This document shows, in pieces, positions 26,652 through 35,180 of a stretch of DNA of 64,000 bases (within the stretch, counting starts at the first letter, position 1; each line of letters starts with the position of its first letter). The notes beneath the pieces were generated by a model. That model saw only the letters and a program-made list of their open reading frames with translations. It was not told the DNA's origin and searched no databases. The position numbers were made by a program, and so were the translations under genes. The DNA is from an uncultured Clostridium sp. (GTDB taxonomy: Bacteria; Bacillota; Clostridia; TANB77; CAG-508): NCBI GenBank assembly GCA_930990555.1, contig CAKNPW010000002.1:42203-106202 (forward strand). The letters run 5' to 3'.

Positions 26652-27233
26652 TTATTCCATTTCTTTTTCTATCTTTTTCATAATCTTATTTAATGTTTCT
26701 TCTCTATTTATATGTGTGTCTATATATTCGATTCCGTATTTTGGACATTCTACTTTCAAATTTTCATTAGTTTCTGCCCATTTCTCTGCATGAGCATCTA
26801 AATCTTCATCAGCAATTCCATAACTCCAGTCTTTTTCTTTATCATTTTTTCTGCACAAATCAATTATTCCTTGTTTATCTAAATCTCCATGACCTAAACA
26901 TATACAATAAACGTTATATTTGTCTATTAGTTCTTTTACATATCTTGGTTCTAATTGACCTGATTCAAGTAAAATTCCATAACCTTTTTCATCCTTATTC
27001 ACACATGATTTATATATCTCAACTAACGTTTTTTGAAACTCATCTCCATGTTCCCATTCTTTTTGAGCTTTTATATTTTTTCTATAATATGGTTCTTCAT
27101 CTTTTCCTCTTATTATTCCCCATTTGATTGAATCTGAATGAATTATATTATATTCATTCCATTTATCTTTAATCATATTACTTAATGTTGTTTTTCCTGC
27201 TCTACCTACTCCTATTATTACTATATTTTTCAA
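26652..27233 (-). CDS. P-loop kinase-like protein (paralog 3)
   Basis: 193 aa. Walker A GVGRAGKTT, DSIKWGIIRG, ILLESGQLEP, CLGHGDLDKQGII, and an ending YIDTHINREETLNK. Third sister of the genes at 22291 and 22889. It overlaps the MFS gene upstream by 4 bp and ends 3 bp before the MATE-like gene, so it is sandwiched between two transporters. Confidence 0.75.
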   Translation of the reverse strand: MKNIVIIGVGRAGKTTLSNMIKDKWNEYNIIHSDSIKWGIIRGKDEEPYYRKNIKAQKEWEHGDEFQKTLVEIYKSCVNKDEKGYGILLESGQLEPRYVKELIDKYNVYCICLGHGDLDKQGIIDLCRKNDKEKDWSYGIADEDLDAHAEKWAETNENLKVECPKYGIEYIDTHINREETLNKIMKKIEKEME

Positions 27234-28465
27234 GCTAATTTCTCCCTTCTCATTTTAGTTAATTTATTGCATAATTGCTTACTAATAAATATTTCAACTA
27301 TTGACAAAATTAATAATATAAATTCAACTACAACTAACTCATATCTCATTAGTATAAGTGTAAATAATGTGCTTAAAATCAATGTTCCAATTCTTCTGCT
27401 TACTTCTATTTTTATTATTATTTTTTGTTGTTCATCTTTATTTGCAATACCTAGTGCCACATCTTCTATATATACTTGGAAAGAATCTCTAATTGCTAAA
27501 ATCAAGAAAAATCCTAGTGACATTAACAATACTTTTATTACAAATGACATATTTATAAAATGTCCTAATAATAATAAAGAAAATGCTAAAGCTAAACATA
27601 TTGATAACACAATACTCATTTTGTCTTTTATTTTTTTATATACTTTTCCAAATATGATATTTCCTAATAGTCTTGCAATTCTTGAAATAAATACAATTGT
27701 TGTTATATAATATGTAACCATTTCAATAGATAAGAAATTTTGAAAATCATATTGCATAAACAATTTACTATTATTTTGTCCCATCTTTATGATAGAATAA
27801 AAAACTGCATTAGCTAAAATTACTAAAAAAATGATGTTAGTTATTTTTAGTTTATTATTATCCGATTTCGTAGTTTCTTTAATTTTGTTTTTTGCTTCGT
27901 AATATAAAAATGAAACGCTAAATAATATTATATATATTCCAATTGATAAATACATTGGTAAATAATTATTTATATTAAATAAACTTCCTGCTACTAATGC
28001 TGTAAATAGAGTAATTGAGGAATATATTATTTTTGTTTTATTTCTAATCTTATAATAATCGTCTGATCTGTCTACTGCATTTAGATTGTTTTTAAGTACA
28101 ATTTCATCCATATTTAAAAATATATATGCAAGTTCAAGTATAGTTTTATATAATAACATCAAAGGAAAACTATTTCCAAATGTTAAGCATAGAGATGCTA
28201 TTAAAAGCATAAATGAACCTAATCTTAATGAATTTACATTTCCTATTTTCTTTACAATAGATAATATTATTTTTTGAGATAAGATACATATAATTAGTGA
28301 AACCATTGTCATTGCTGTTATTTGACTTGCTGTTAATCCTTTTACTAATGTTAAAAACAAAGTATCTATTGGTACGAAAAAAATCATATCTCCTGTAAAT
28401 GATGCAAATATCGGGTATATTTTTATACTTCTTTTTGCTTTTTTTATACTCTGTGTTTCTTCCAT
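27230..28465 (-). CDS. MFS-type transporter
   Basis: 411 aa with about 12 membrane helices and a central charged loop (YYEAKNKIKETTKSDNNKLK). Related in style to the gene at 10427. GGAA-type ribosome site. Coupled by overlap to the P-loop kinase downstream, so transport and phosphorylation of one substrate is a reasonable guess. Confidence 0.8.
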   Translation of the reverse strand: MEETQSIKKAKRSIKIYPIFASFTGDMIFFVPIDTLFLTLVKGLTASQITAMTMVSLIICILSQKIILSIVKKIGNVNSLRLGSFMLLIASLCLTFGNSFPLMLLYKTILELAYIFLNMDEIVLKNNLNAVDRSDDYYKIRNKTKIIYSSITLFTALVAGSLFNINNYLPMYLSIGIYIILFSVSFLYYEAKNKIKETTKSDNNKLKITNIIFLVILANAVFYSIIKMGQNNSKLFMQYDFQNFLSIEMVTYYITTIVFISRIARLLGNIIFGKVYKKIKDKMSIVLSICLALAFSLLLLGHFINMSFVIKVLLMSLGFFLILAIRDSFQVYIEDVALGIANKDEQQKIIIKIEVSRRIGTLILSTLFTLILMRYELVVVEFILLILSIVEIFISKQLCNKLTKMRREKLA

Positions 28466-28492
28466 TTATTCTTTCCTTTCAAAATTTATAAA

Positions 28493-29098
28493 TTATAGTA
28501 TTTTTTGATACACATATGCTGTTTCAAATTCCTTATTTCCAACAATATTACTTTCTATATTTTCTATTTTAGTTTCATATACAATTTTACAATTGCATTT
28601 CTCATAAAATTCATGATTGCAAGATTCATCTGTTAGTATTTGAATTTTCTTTAATCCATCTTCTTTGGCAAGTTTAAATACGTCTAATAATAGCTTTGTT
28701 CCTATTCCTTTATTTTGATATTCTTTTTTTACAATTAATATAGATATTTCTCCATCAAATTTCTTTTCTATTTCCTTTGGCTCATAATATCCATAATTAT
28801 CATCATACTTCTTTATAGCATCTTTATTTTTTATCTTTTTACTATTCATAAGTTTCTTTCTTATTATTTTTGCCAATTTTTTTCTTAACAGATGCTTTTT
28901 AGAATTCCATTTAGCATATCCACAAAATCCTACAAGCTCACCATTTTCTTTATAAGTAATAATCTTTTCACTTTCTTCTAGTATCTCCATTAAATAAATC
29001 CAAGCACATATATTTCCTTCAGCTCCAGATTCTTTTTTTCCTAGATTCCACTCTTTACCTAATATTTCAACTGCTTGTCGCATTTCTTTTATATTCAT
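28493..29098 (-). CDS. GNAT acetyltransferase
   Basis: 201 aa. Core motif ISILIVKKEYQNKGIGTKLLLDVFKLA (loop QNKGIG) about residues 118-140. A lysine-rich insertion (LRKKLAKIIRKKLMNSKKIKNK) separates the first strands from the core. Acceptor unknown. Confidence 0.85.
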   Translation of the reverse strand: MNIKEMRQAVEILGKEWNLGKKESGAEGNICAWIYLMEILEESEKIITYKENGELVGFCGYAKWNSKKHLLRKKLAKIIRKKLMNSKKIKNKDAIKKYDDNYGYYEPKEIEKKFDGEISILIVKKEYQNKGIGTKLLLDVFKLAKEDGLKKIQILTDESCNHEFYEKCNCKIVYETKIENIESNIVGNKEFETAYVYQKIL

Positions 29099-29191
29099 GT
29101 ACTTCTCCTACTTTTATTTACTTTTCACATATTATCATAATAATAAAAAGTTTTCAATGTATATAATTTCAAGTTGATAAAGACTGATATT

Positions 29192-29220
29192 TTGACCAAC
29201 TTTTAAAATGATGGTATAAT
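29192..29220 (+). promoter_or_regulatory. Sigma-A type promoter
   Basis: TTGACC, 17-nt spacer, TATAAT. It drives the 61-aa gene through a leader of about 105 nt that contains a CCAAG/CTTGG hairpin (29243-29266). Confidence 0.75.
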
Positions 29221-29330
29221 TAAGTTTGAATATATTTTAATTCCAAGAAACAATTACATCTTGGTTGCAAAATTTCTGGACATAATATCAGTAACTATTA
29301 ACAAAGAATTTATTATCAAGGAGGCACATT

Positions 29331-29516
29331 ATGAAAAAAAGACATTTTAATATCTCTGAAATAGTAGTAAAAGGACGTGATAGTGATTATGAAAAAAGAT
29401 TTGCTGAACATATGAAACAAGTAATTGATTCAGGTTCAAAGACATATAATCTTACTTCAAAAGAAACATTTGATATGTATAATTGTCCAGAGATTATGGA
29501 AAAGGAAGAGCTTTGA
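29331..29516 (+). CDS. Small hypothetical protein
   Basis: 61 aa, strong AAGGAGG ribosome site, stop TGA. Charged, no membrane segment. Its own promoter is upstream and its terminator hairpin overlaps the last codons, so it is a compact one-gene unit between two minus-strand blocks. Not recognised. Confidence 0.65.
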   Translation: MKKRHFNISEIVVKGRDSDYEKRFAEHMKQVIDSGSKTYNLTSKETFDMYNCPEIMEKEEL

Positions 29517-29528
29517 CTCTTCTTTTTC
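29499..29528 (+). terminator. Terminator overlapping a stop codon
   Basis: GAAAAGGAAGAG / CTCTTCTTTTTC stem with the TGA stop of the 61-aa gene in the loop. Confidence 0.65.
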
Positions 29529-29626
29529 TATGTATTGATTATTAAAGCTATTTTGAACTGTTACATTTATCTTCTAAATAGTATTTCAAATTTAATTTAA
29601 CAATAAGTTATATAGAAAGCTCGAAA

Positions 29627-29655
29627 TTGATTTTTATGTTAATTAATGATATAAT
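29627..29655 (+). promoter_or_regulatory. Sigma-A type promoter
   Basis: TTGATT, 17-nt spacer, TATAAT, about 35 nt upstream of the gene at 29695. Confidence 0.7.
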
Positions 29656-29694
29656 TAATATAACTATTTTTTATAGAAAAGAGGAGGAACAAAC

Positions 29695-30093
29695 ATGACA
29701 AAAGAGTTATTTATCAAGAAAAGAGAAATAATACGGTCACTGAGAAGTTACCGTAAGGGAATCCTCAATGTGTTATTGCTAAAAGCATCACAATTAAAAG
29801 GTGAACTCGAAGAACTCTGGATAACTGGTGTATGTGAAAAAAATGTAGTTTGTCTTGATGATTTTGAAACAGAGGATAAGGATTGCTATATTGTTGTAAA
29901 GCGAGATATAGTTAGTCATTTTTTATCTATTTTAAATCAGCTAGATGAACACAATGCTATCCAAGAAATTCATGATTTTACACATTGTGATGATTGGGCT
30001 GATTTATTTATGTATCCAGCATTTGACGATTTAATGGATCTCTTATGGACATATGAAAGTGCTTTTGAAGCAGAGAAACTTATAATCAAATAA
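29695..30093 (+). CDS. Hypothetical protein, solitary unit
   Basis: 132 aa, GAGGAGG ribosome site. Basic N-terminal helices (KKREIIRSLRSYRKGILNVLLLKASQLKGELEEL in part), acidic C-terminal half with DDWADLFMYPAFDDLMDLLW. Own promoter and terminator; less AT-rich than the surrounding cluster. Not recognised. Confidence 0.7.
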   Translation: MTKELFIKKREIIRSLRSYRKGILNVLLLKASQLKGELEELWITGVCEKNVVCLDDFETEDKDCYIVVKRDIVSHFLSILNQLDEHNAIQEIHDFTHCDDWADLFMYPAFDDLMDLLWTYESAFEAEKLIIK

Positions 30094-30111
30094 TGCAACA
30101 CACTAATTCAT

Positions 30112-30142
30112 AAGCTCGAGTGTCTTTTTACTTGGGCTTTTG
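30112..30142 (+). terminator. Rho-independent terminator
   Basis: AAGCTCGAGT with ACTTGGGCTT (G-U and mismatch tolerated) followed by a T-rich stretch, after the gene ending at 30093. Confidence 0.55.
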
Positions 30143-30152
30143 GATTTTTTAT

Positions 30153-30629
30153 TTATTTCGTTAAATCATATTTGTATATTTTAGTATAACTACCATTTTC
30201 CAAAGGTGCTTTTTCTATAAATTCCCATCCAGTTTTTTCATAATAATTTTCATGCTCTGTTATTAAATATATGTTTTTATAGTTCATCTTTCTTGTTTCT
30301 TCTATTACTTTTTCTTGCAATAATTTACCTATACCTTGATTTCTATATTCTTTCTTTACAAATAATGCTGCCATCCATGGGTATAAATCTTGTCTTGATT
30401 TTAAGTCACATCTCCAAATAGAAACACATCCTACTACTTCATCATCATATTTTGCAATATACATTTGAGGAATATCATTTCTATTTAAAGAGTGCTTTGA
30501 GCGATATATTATATCTTCCAGTTTTCTATTATATTTTTTCTCCCATTCTTCATATATCCATTCTGAAACTTCTTCTAAATAGTCTATATCATCTAATAAA
30601 TTAATAACTTTAATATTTTCTAAAACCAT
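30153..30629 (-). CDS. GNAT acetyltransferase
   Basis: 158 aa. AALFVKKEYRNQGIGKLLQEKVIEE with the RNQGIG acetyl-CoA loop, then NIYLITEHENYYEKTGWEF, the typical last helix-strand unit. The region CVSIWRCDLKSRQDLYPWM resembles small aminoglycoside-type GNATs. Acceptor unknown. Confidence 0.85.
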   Translation of the reverse strand: MVLENIKVINLLDDIDYLEEVSEWIYEEWEKKYNRKLEDIIYRSKHSLNRNDIPQMYIAKYDDEVVGCVSIWRCDLKSRQDLYPWMAALFVKKEYRNQGIGKLLQEKVIEETRKMNYKNIYLITEHENYYEKTGWEFIEKAPLENGSYTKIYKYDLTK

Positions 30630-30646
30630 ATTTTACACCTCTATAA

Positions 30647-31360
30647 TTATATTGTCATTTCTACCCCATCTTCTTTTATGATTACATCTTTTAAGCATTT
30701 TTTCTTTAATTCTTCTCTTGTGTCATCTCTTAAATGGGTAGCTAAAATTTTATTTTTATATGTTTTTCTTATTGTTTCTATATCATCAATTCCCATGTGA
30801 TAATTTGTACCTTCAATCATTGATATATCTGTTATTACAATTTCACTATTTTCAAATATATTTAATACTTCTTTACATAGACAAGTATCTCCTGTGATTC
30901 CTATTTTATTGTTTATGATATATCCATAGCTTTCTATATTGTAATGATCTACTTTTTGGACTTTTATATCATAATCATTAAATATTTCTATTGACTTTGT
31001 TTCAGGTAATATCTCTATAAATTTTATCTTTTCTTTAAAAAACTTATCAAAAAAATCTTGATAATATATATGACATAGTTCAGTTAATTTTTCTTTTAAT
31101 TCTTTTGGTCCAGCAATATATATTGGTTTTAAGTTTTCCTCTACTTCTAAATTCAGTATTAGTGCTGGTAAATCTGCATAATGGTCTGCATGAAGATGTG
31201 TTATAATTATCATTTCTAATTTTGTAAAATCATAATTTGTTTTTCTTAATTCTTTTAGTACACCATTTCCTACATCTACTAATATTTTGTCATCTATTAA
31301 CTCACTTGCACAATTATATTTTGAATATATTGCTCCTGTTCCTAATAATCTTACTTTCAT
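30647..31360 (-). CDS. MBL-fold metallohydrolase (RNase Z / phosphodiesterase type)
   Basis: 237 aa. Metal motif THLHADH at about 54-60, later GDT and C-terminal ATHLRDD provide the rest of the binuclear site. RNase Z-like proteins are longer and process tRNA; this short type also includes cyclic-nucleotide phosphodiesterases, which would fit a nucleotide-handling cluster. Inference only. Confidence 0.85.
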   Translation of the reverse strand: MKVRLLGTGAIYSKYNCASELIDDKILVDVGNGVLKELRKTNYDFTKLEMIIITHLHADHYADLPALILNLEVEENLKPIYIAGPKELKEKLTELCHIYYQDFFDKFFKEKIKFIEILPETKSIEIFNDYDIKVQKVDHYNIESYGYIINNKIGITGDTCLCKEVLNIFENSEIVITDISMIEGTNYHMGIDDIETIRKTYKNKILATHLRDDTREELKKKCLKDVIIKEDGVEMTI

Positions 31361-31411
31361 TATTAATTACTCCTAATTTAATTTATTTTTATGGTACATA
31401 AATCATATCAA

Positions 31412-32059
31412 TTAAAAATATTTTTCAATAAATTTTTCAAAAAATAATATATCCTTCATCTTCTCTGGATGCCATTGTACTCCTACAATATTATCCTTTT
31501 CAATTGCTTCAATAATATTATCTTCACTTTTAGCTGTTATTTTAAATCCATTTGCAGTATCTTTTATTGCCTGATGATGAAATGAGTTTACACTTATTTT
31601 ATTAATATTATAAACCTCATATAGAAAAGATTTTTCTTGTAATATAATATCGTGAAATTGATTTTCTAAATTATGTCCTTCTATGTCTTGATATAAACTT
31701 CCTCCAAAACAAACATTAATTGATTGCATCCCACCACATATTCCTAAGATTGGTTTATTATTTTGATAAAACATTTCAATTAATTTTTTATCAATTGCAA
31801 ATTCATCAATTATATTATTTTTTTCGTCGTTGTTTTTTTCTCCATAATATTTTGGATTAATATCAATATTACTTCCCGTTATAATTAATCCATCACAGAT
31901 TTTCTCTATTTCTTCCATATTGTTTTCTGTAAATACTGGAATCAAATTAATACCAAGTTTATCAAAAATATCTTTAAAATATTTAGTTATATAAAATCTT
32001 TCAGTAAATCCAACTTCTTTTTCTACTATTTCAAATCTTTCCGTAATTGCTAAACGCAT
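31412..32059 (-). CDS. Class I glutamine amidotransferase-like hydrolase (peptidase C26)
   Basis: 215 aa. GICGGMQSINVCFGG holds the nucleophilic Cys; NSFHHQAI and GVQWHPEKM hold the catalytic His-Glu. Second member of this family in the cluster (other at 8661). Start overlaps the NT5C gene by 10 bp, so the two are coupled. Confidence 0.85.
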   Translation of the reverse strand: MRLAITERFEIVEKEVGFTERFYITKYFKDIFDKLGINLIPVFTENNMEEIEKICDGLIITGSNIDINPKYYGEKNNDEKNNIIDEFAIDKKLIEMFYQNNKPILGICGGMQSINVCFGGSLYQDIEGHNLENQFHDIILQEKSFLYEVYNINKISVNSFHHQAIKDTANGFKITAKSEDNIIEAIEKDNIVGVQWHPEKMKDILFFEKFIEKYF

Positions 32060-32655
32060 TCTTTTTCTCTCCTTCTATTAATTTTATTATATATATCATA
32101 CCAAGAATAACATCTAGTTAAGTTATTAAATTCTGGTATTCTATTATATGGTGCATCATATATAATAATTGAAGTGTTATTTATTAATTTTTTTATATTT
32201 TTAGTTTCATCCTCAATCATAATATCAATATTATGTTCTTTGCAATGCGTTCCCTTATCTTTTATATTAAAAAATATATCATCATAAATTATTTTATTTT
32301 CTTTTAACCATTTTTTAGTTATTTCTTCAACTTTACTTTGTAATTCTTTTGGAAACCACTCATCATAATTTTTCCTTGCTGTAATTATATATATTTCATC
32401 TCCTAAATTTCTTAACTTCGATATTACTTCTGATGCAAACTCTCTTGCAGGTAATTCTGAAACTAAATCTTTTCTATATTTATTCCAAAAATCATGTGCA
32501 ATTTCATCAGTCCATCCAAAAATGTCAGTTGTGTCAAAAGCATTTATATTTTCCAACTGGTATTTTCCTATCTCGCTACAATACTTAAATCCATAAGTAA
32601 TACTAAAATCATAATGTGAATTTAATACTCCATCTATATCTATACCTATTTTCAT
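32050..32655 (-). CDS. NT5C-type 5'-nucleotidase (HAD)
   Basis: 201 aa. KIGIDIDGVLNS with both catalytic Asp; IYIITARKNYDEW motif II; IDIMIEDETKN motif IV; end CYSWYDIYNKI. It ends in a basic tail (NRRREKECV). Closest relatives in the window are at 32672 and 34441. Confidence 0.85.
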   Translation of the reverse strand: MKIGIDIDGVLNSHYDFSITYGFKYCSEIGKYQLENINAFDTTDIFGWTDEIAHDFWNKYRKDLVSELPAREFASEVISKLRNLGDEIYIITARKNYDEWFPKELQSKVEEITKKWLKENKIIYDDIFFNIKDKGTHCKEHNIDIMIEDETKNIKKLINNTSIIIYDAPYNRIPEFNNLTRCYSWYDIYNKINRRREKECV

Positions 32656-32671
32656 TATTTGTATCCTCCAA

Positions 32672-33889
32672 TTATTTGTTTAAAAATTCACTTATACTAT
32701 CTTTTATTTTATCTAACTCATGTCCTGTTGCTAAACAAGTATTCCATCCTCTACTTTTTGCTACTTCAATATTTTCTTTGCTGTCATCTATAAATAGAAT
32801 ATTTTTAGGCTCTATCTTACAATCTTTTTCTACTATTTCATAGATTTTCTCTTTAGGTTTTCGACAGTTTAATTCAAATGAAAGCCATACATAATCAAAC
32901 ACTTTCAAATCCACTTGTTTATCTAATCTCTGCTTATCTAATGATCCAAGATTTGATAAAATAGCAATCTTACATTTATCTTTTAAGCTATGAGCAAATT
33001 CTACTACATCTTTGTAATAATCAATTTTATCAAATTCTTTTATGTAATAATCATAAAATTCGTCTGAATTACATTTTAAATTAAATTCTTTTTTTATTTT
33101 TTCAAACCACCTATCATTTTCTAAATAGATATGGTATGTTGTATCTTCTACTGATTGAGCATGGTATCTTTCTACTATTGTTGCTTCATCTTCGTTACTA
33201 TTAAAATGTTTTATAAGATTTATGATAGCTCTATCTATTGAGTATTCTCCTTCTTTATGACTTTCTATGACGCCTCCCCAATCAAATATAACAATTTTAT
33301 TTTTGTTTTCTATTTCTTTAATTTTAGAATATACATCATACCACGAATACGCTCTATAAATGTTTTTTCCTTTACATTCTTTGTTATATCCTGCGTTAAA
33401 GCATATTACTGGTATATGTTTTGATATTTCATTTATATTTTCTACTTTATCATCTATCATCACATCAATATTGTTATTTAAGCATATTTCTAATTTATCA
33501 TCTGGACTAAATATAATTTCATCATAGTAAATTTCATTTTCTTTTAACCAATTTCTTACTATTTCTCTCATCTTTTGACCTTCAGCTGTATCTCTATCAG
33601 TTAAAAATCTTGCAGTTATAATATATACTTTATTTCCATCATTACTTAATTTTTTTGTTACTTCATTTGCAAATTTTCTTGCTGGTTCGTTTTTAGCATA
33701 ATCATATAAATATTTTCTCCAAAATTCATCATCTAAATTTTTGTCTACATCAAATATTTCTGTTACATCATATCCTTCTGGGTTTATAATTCCTTTCTGG
33801 TATTTTTCAAATACAACTTTACTTCCATAATCTAATTGCCATTGCTCAATATCTGTTAAGACACCATCTATATCTATTCCTATATTCAT
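32672..33889 (-). CDS. Fusion: NT5C-type nucleotidase + second HAD phosphatase
   Basis: 405 aa from the ATG with GGAGG upstream (16 codons inside the longest frame). Domain 1 (1-195) has IGIDIDGVLTD, VYIITARFLTD, IDVMIDDKVEN and AYSWYDVYSKI. Domain 2 (about 199-405) starts VIFDWGGVIES and continues with a HAD-IA pattern (IAILSNLGSLD, RKPKEKIYEIV, ILFIDDSKENIEVAKSRGW). Two phosphatases in one chain could act in sequence or on two ends of one substrate. Confidence 0.85.
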   Translation of the reverse strand: MNIGIDIDGVLTDIEQWQLDYGSKVVFEKYQKGIINPEGYDVTEIFDVDKNLDDEFWRKYLYDYAKNEPARKFANEVTKKLSNDGNKVYIITARFLTDRDTAEGQKMREIVRNWLKENEIYYDEIIFSPDDKLEICLNNNIDVMIDDKVENINEISKHIPVICFNAGYNKECKGKNIYRAYSWYDVYSKIKEIENKNKIVIFDWGGVIESHKEGEYSIDRAIINLIKHFNSNEDEATIVERYHAQSVEDTTYHIYLENDRWFEKIKKEFNLKCNSDEFYDYYIKEFDKIDYYKDVVEFAHSLKDKCKIAILSNLGSLDKQRLDKQVDLKVFDYVWLSFELNCRKPKEKIYEIVEKDCKIEPKNILFIDDSKENIEVAKSRGWNTCLATGHELDKIKDSISEFLNK

Positions 33890-33917
33890 TACTACCTCCA
33901 AAACACCTATTTTTCTT

Positions 33918-34439
33918 TTAAAATTCAGTATATGCAAAAAAATAGCTTTGGAAATTTTTTATTCCCATATATTCATCTGCACTCCATGTTCCTGACTTTT
34001 TAAATCCGTTTCTTTCATAAAACTTATGGGCTTTTATATTATCTCCTAAAGTATATAAATAAATATTATTTATACCTTTACTTTTTGCATATTCTTTTGT
34101 TTTATTTAATAAATGTGTTCCTATTTTTTGTCCTTGAAATTCTTTACTTATAGCAATTTGTTTTATTTGAATATTATTTTTTTCTATCGTTATCCATAGA
34201 TTATCGCCTTCATCTGGTTCATACACTAATGTATTAATTGACGCATAACCTACAACTTTATTATTTAATAAAGCAACAAAAATGAAATCTGCATTTGTAA
34301 TATAATCTTCGTCCATTAAATATCCGTTGTTTGGATATACATTTTCATTATGTATTTTTTCTATTTCATCTTTATACTCATCAAATTGTTCTTTTTCTAT
34401 TTTTCTAATTTCTATTTTTTCTAGCATATTTTCACTCAT
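33918..34439 (-). CDS. GNAT acetyltransferase
   Basis: 173 aa. IKQIAISKEFQGQKIGTHLLNKTKEYA (loop QGQKIG), NNIYLYTLGDNIKAHKFYERNGF gives the C-terminal helix and strand. One bp after the stop of the NT5C gene at 34441 and ahead of the NT5C-HAD fusion, so it is in the same mRNA. Confidence 0.85.
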   Translation of the reverse strand: MSENMLEKIEIRKIEKEQFDEYKDEIEKIHNENVYPNNGYLMDEDYITNADFIFVALLNNKVVGYASINTLVYEPDEGDNLWITIEKNNIQIKQIAISKEFQGQKIGTHLLNKTKEYAKSKGINNIYLYTLGDNIKAHKFYERNGFKKSGTWSADEYMGIKNFQSYFFAYTEF

Positions 34440-34440
34440 T

Positions 34441-35022
34441 TTATTTTCTCCTTGCTTGTATTTTCATATATATATCATACCAACTAAATACTCTTGTCAT
34501 GTTTTCTAATTTTAGATCTCTGTTATATCTGCAATCATAGCAAAAGATATGTGTATGTTTTACAAATGTTGGTATAGTTTCTGGACTATCCTCAATCATT
34601 ATATCTATTTTTAATCTATCAATTTCTTTTGTTTTATCTGGTGAAAAATATAGTTCATCATATATTATTTTATTTTTCTCTAACCAGTCTTTGACAATTT
34701 TTCTTGACCTTTCTCCTTCTTTAGTATTTTCTATCGTAAAATGTCTAGAAGTTATAATATATATGTTATTTCCTTCATCTTTTAATTTTTTTATTATTTC
34801 ACTTGCATATTTTCTAGCAGGTTCTTGTTGGCAATAATCCCAAAAATATTTTTCTCTATAATCATCTAATATACTTTGATTCCAATTTACTTTTGCGTAT
34901 TCATATTCATATGGTCTTTTTAGTCCTTCTAAATTATTCTCAAAAATATATTTTGTTATTGTATCCATTAAGCAATCATCATCATTTGTTAATACTCCAT
35001 CTATATCTATACCTATGTTCAT
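34441..35022 (-). CDS. NT5C-type 5'-nucleotidase (HAD), first gene of the cluster
   Basis: 193 aa; start at ATG after GGAGG, the TTG four codons earlier lies in the ribosome site. IGIDIDGVLTND, IYIITSRHFT, IDIMIEDSPET, VFSWYDIYMKI are the family motifs. As first gene of the unidirectional cluster it should lie near the main promoter, but no convincing -35/-10 was found in 35023-35107. Confidence 0.85.
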   Translation of the reverse strand: MNIGIDIDGVLTNDDDCLMDTITKYIFENNLEGLKRPYEYEYAKVNWNQSILDDYREKYFWDYCQQEPARKYASEIIKKLKDEGNNIYIITSRHFTIENTKEGERSRKIVKDWLEKNKIIYDELYFSPDKTKEIDRLKIDIMIEDSPETIPTFVKHTHIFCYDCRYNRDLKLENMTRVFSWYDIYMKIQARRK

Positions 35023-35107
35023 ATTTTCCTCCAATATTTCTTATTCTTTCGACATAATATCATAAATATTTTAAAAAATAAAGAAATCATTTGTTTTATA
35101 CTAAAAA

Positions 35108-35144
35108 AGGAAAAGAAAAGCTGTTTTAAAGCTCCTCTTTTCCT
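35108..35144 (-). terminator. Hairpin terminator
   Basis: AGGAAAAG...AGCT pairs with AGCT..CTTTTCCT downstream of the minus gene at 35181; imperfect stem. Confidence 0.5.
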
Positions 35145-35180
35145 AAAAAGTGTTTTACAAGCATACATGCTTAAAAAAAT

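Noticed and set aside
27267..27710. Plus-strand frame of 147 codons
   Set aside because: Antisense to the MFS transporter, no ribosome site, composition typical of a shadow frame.
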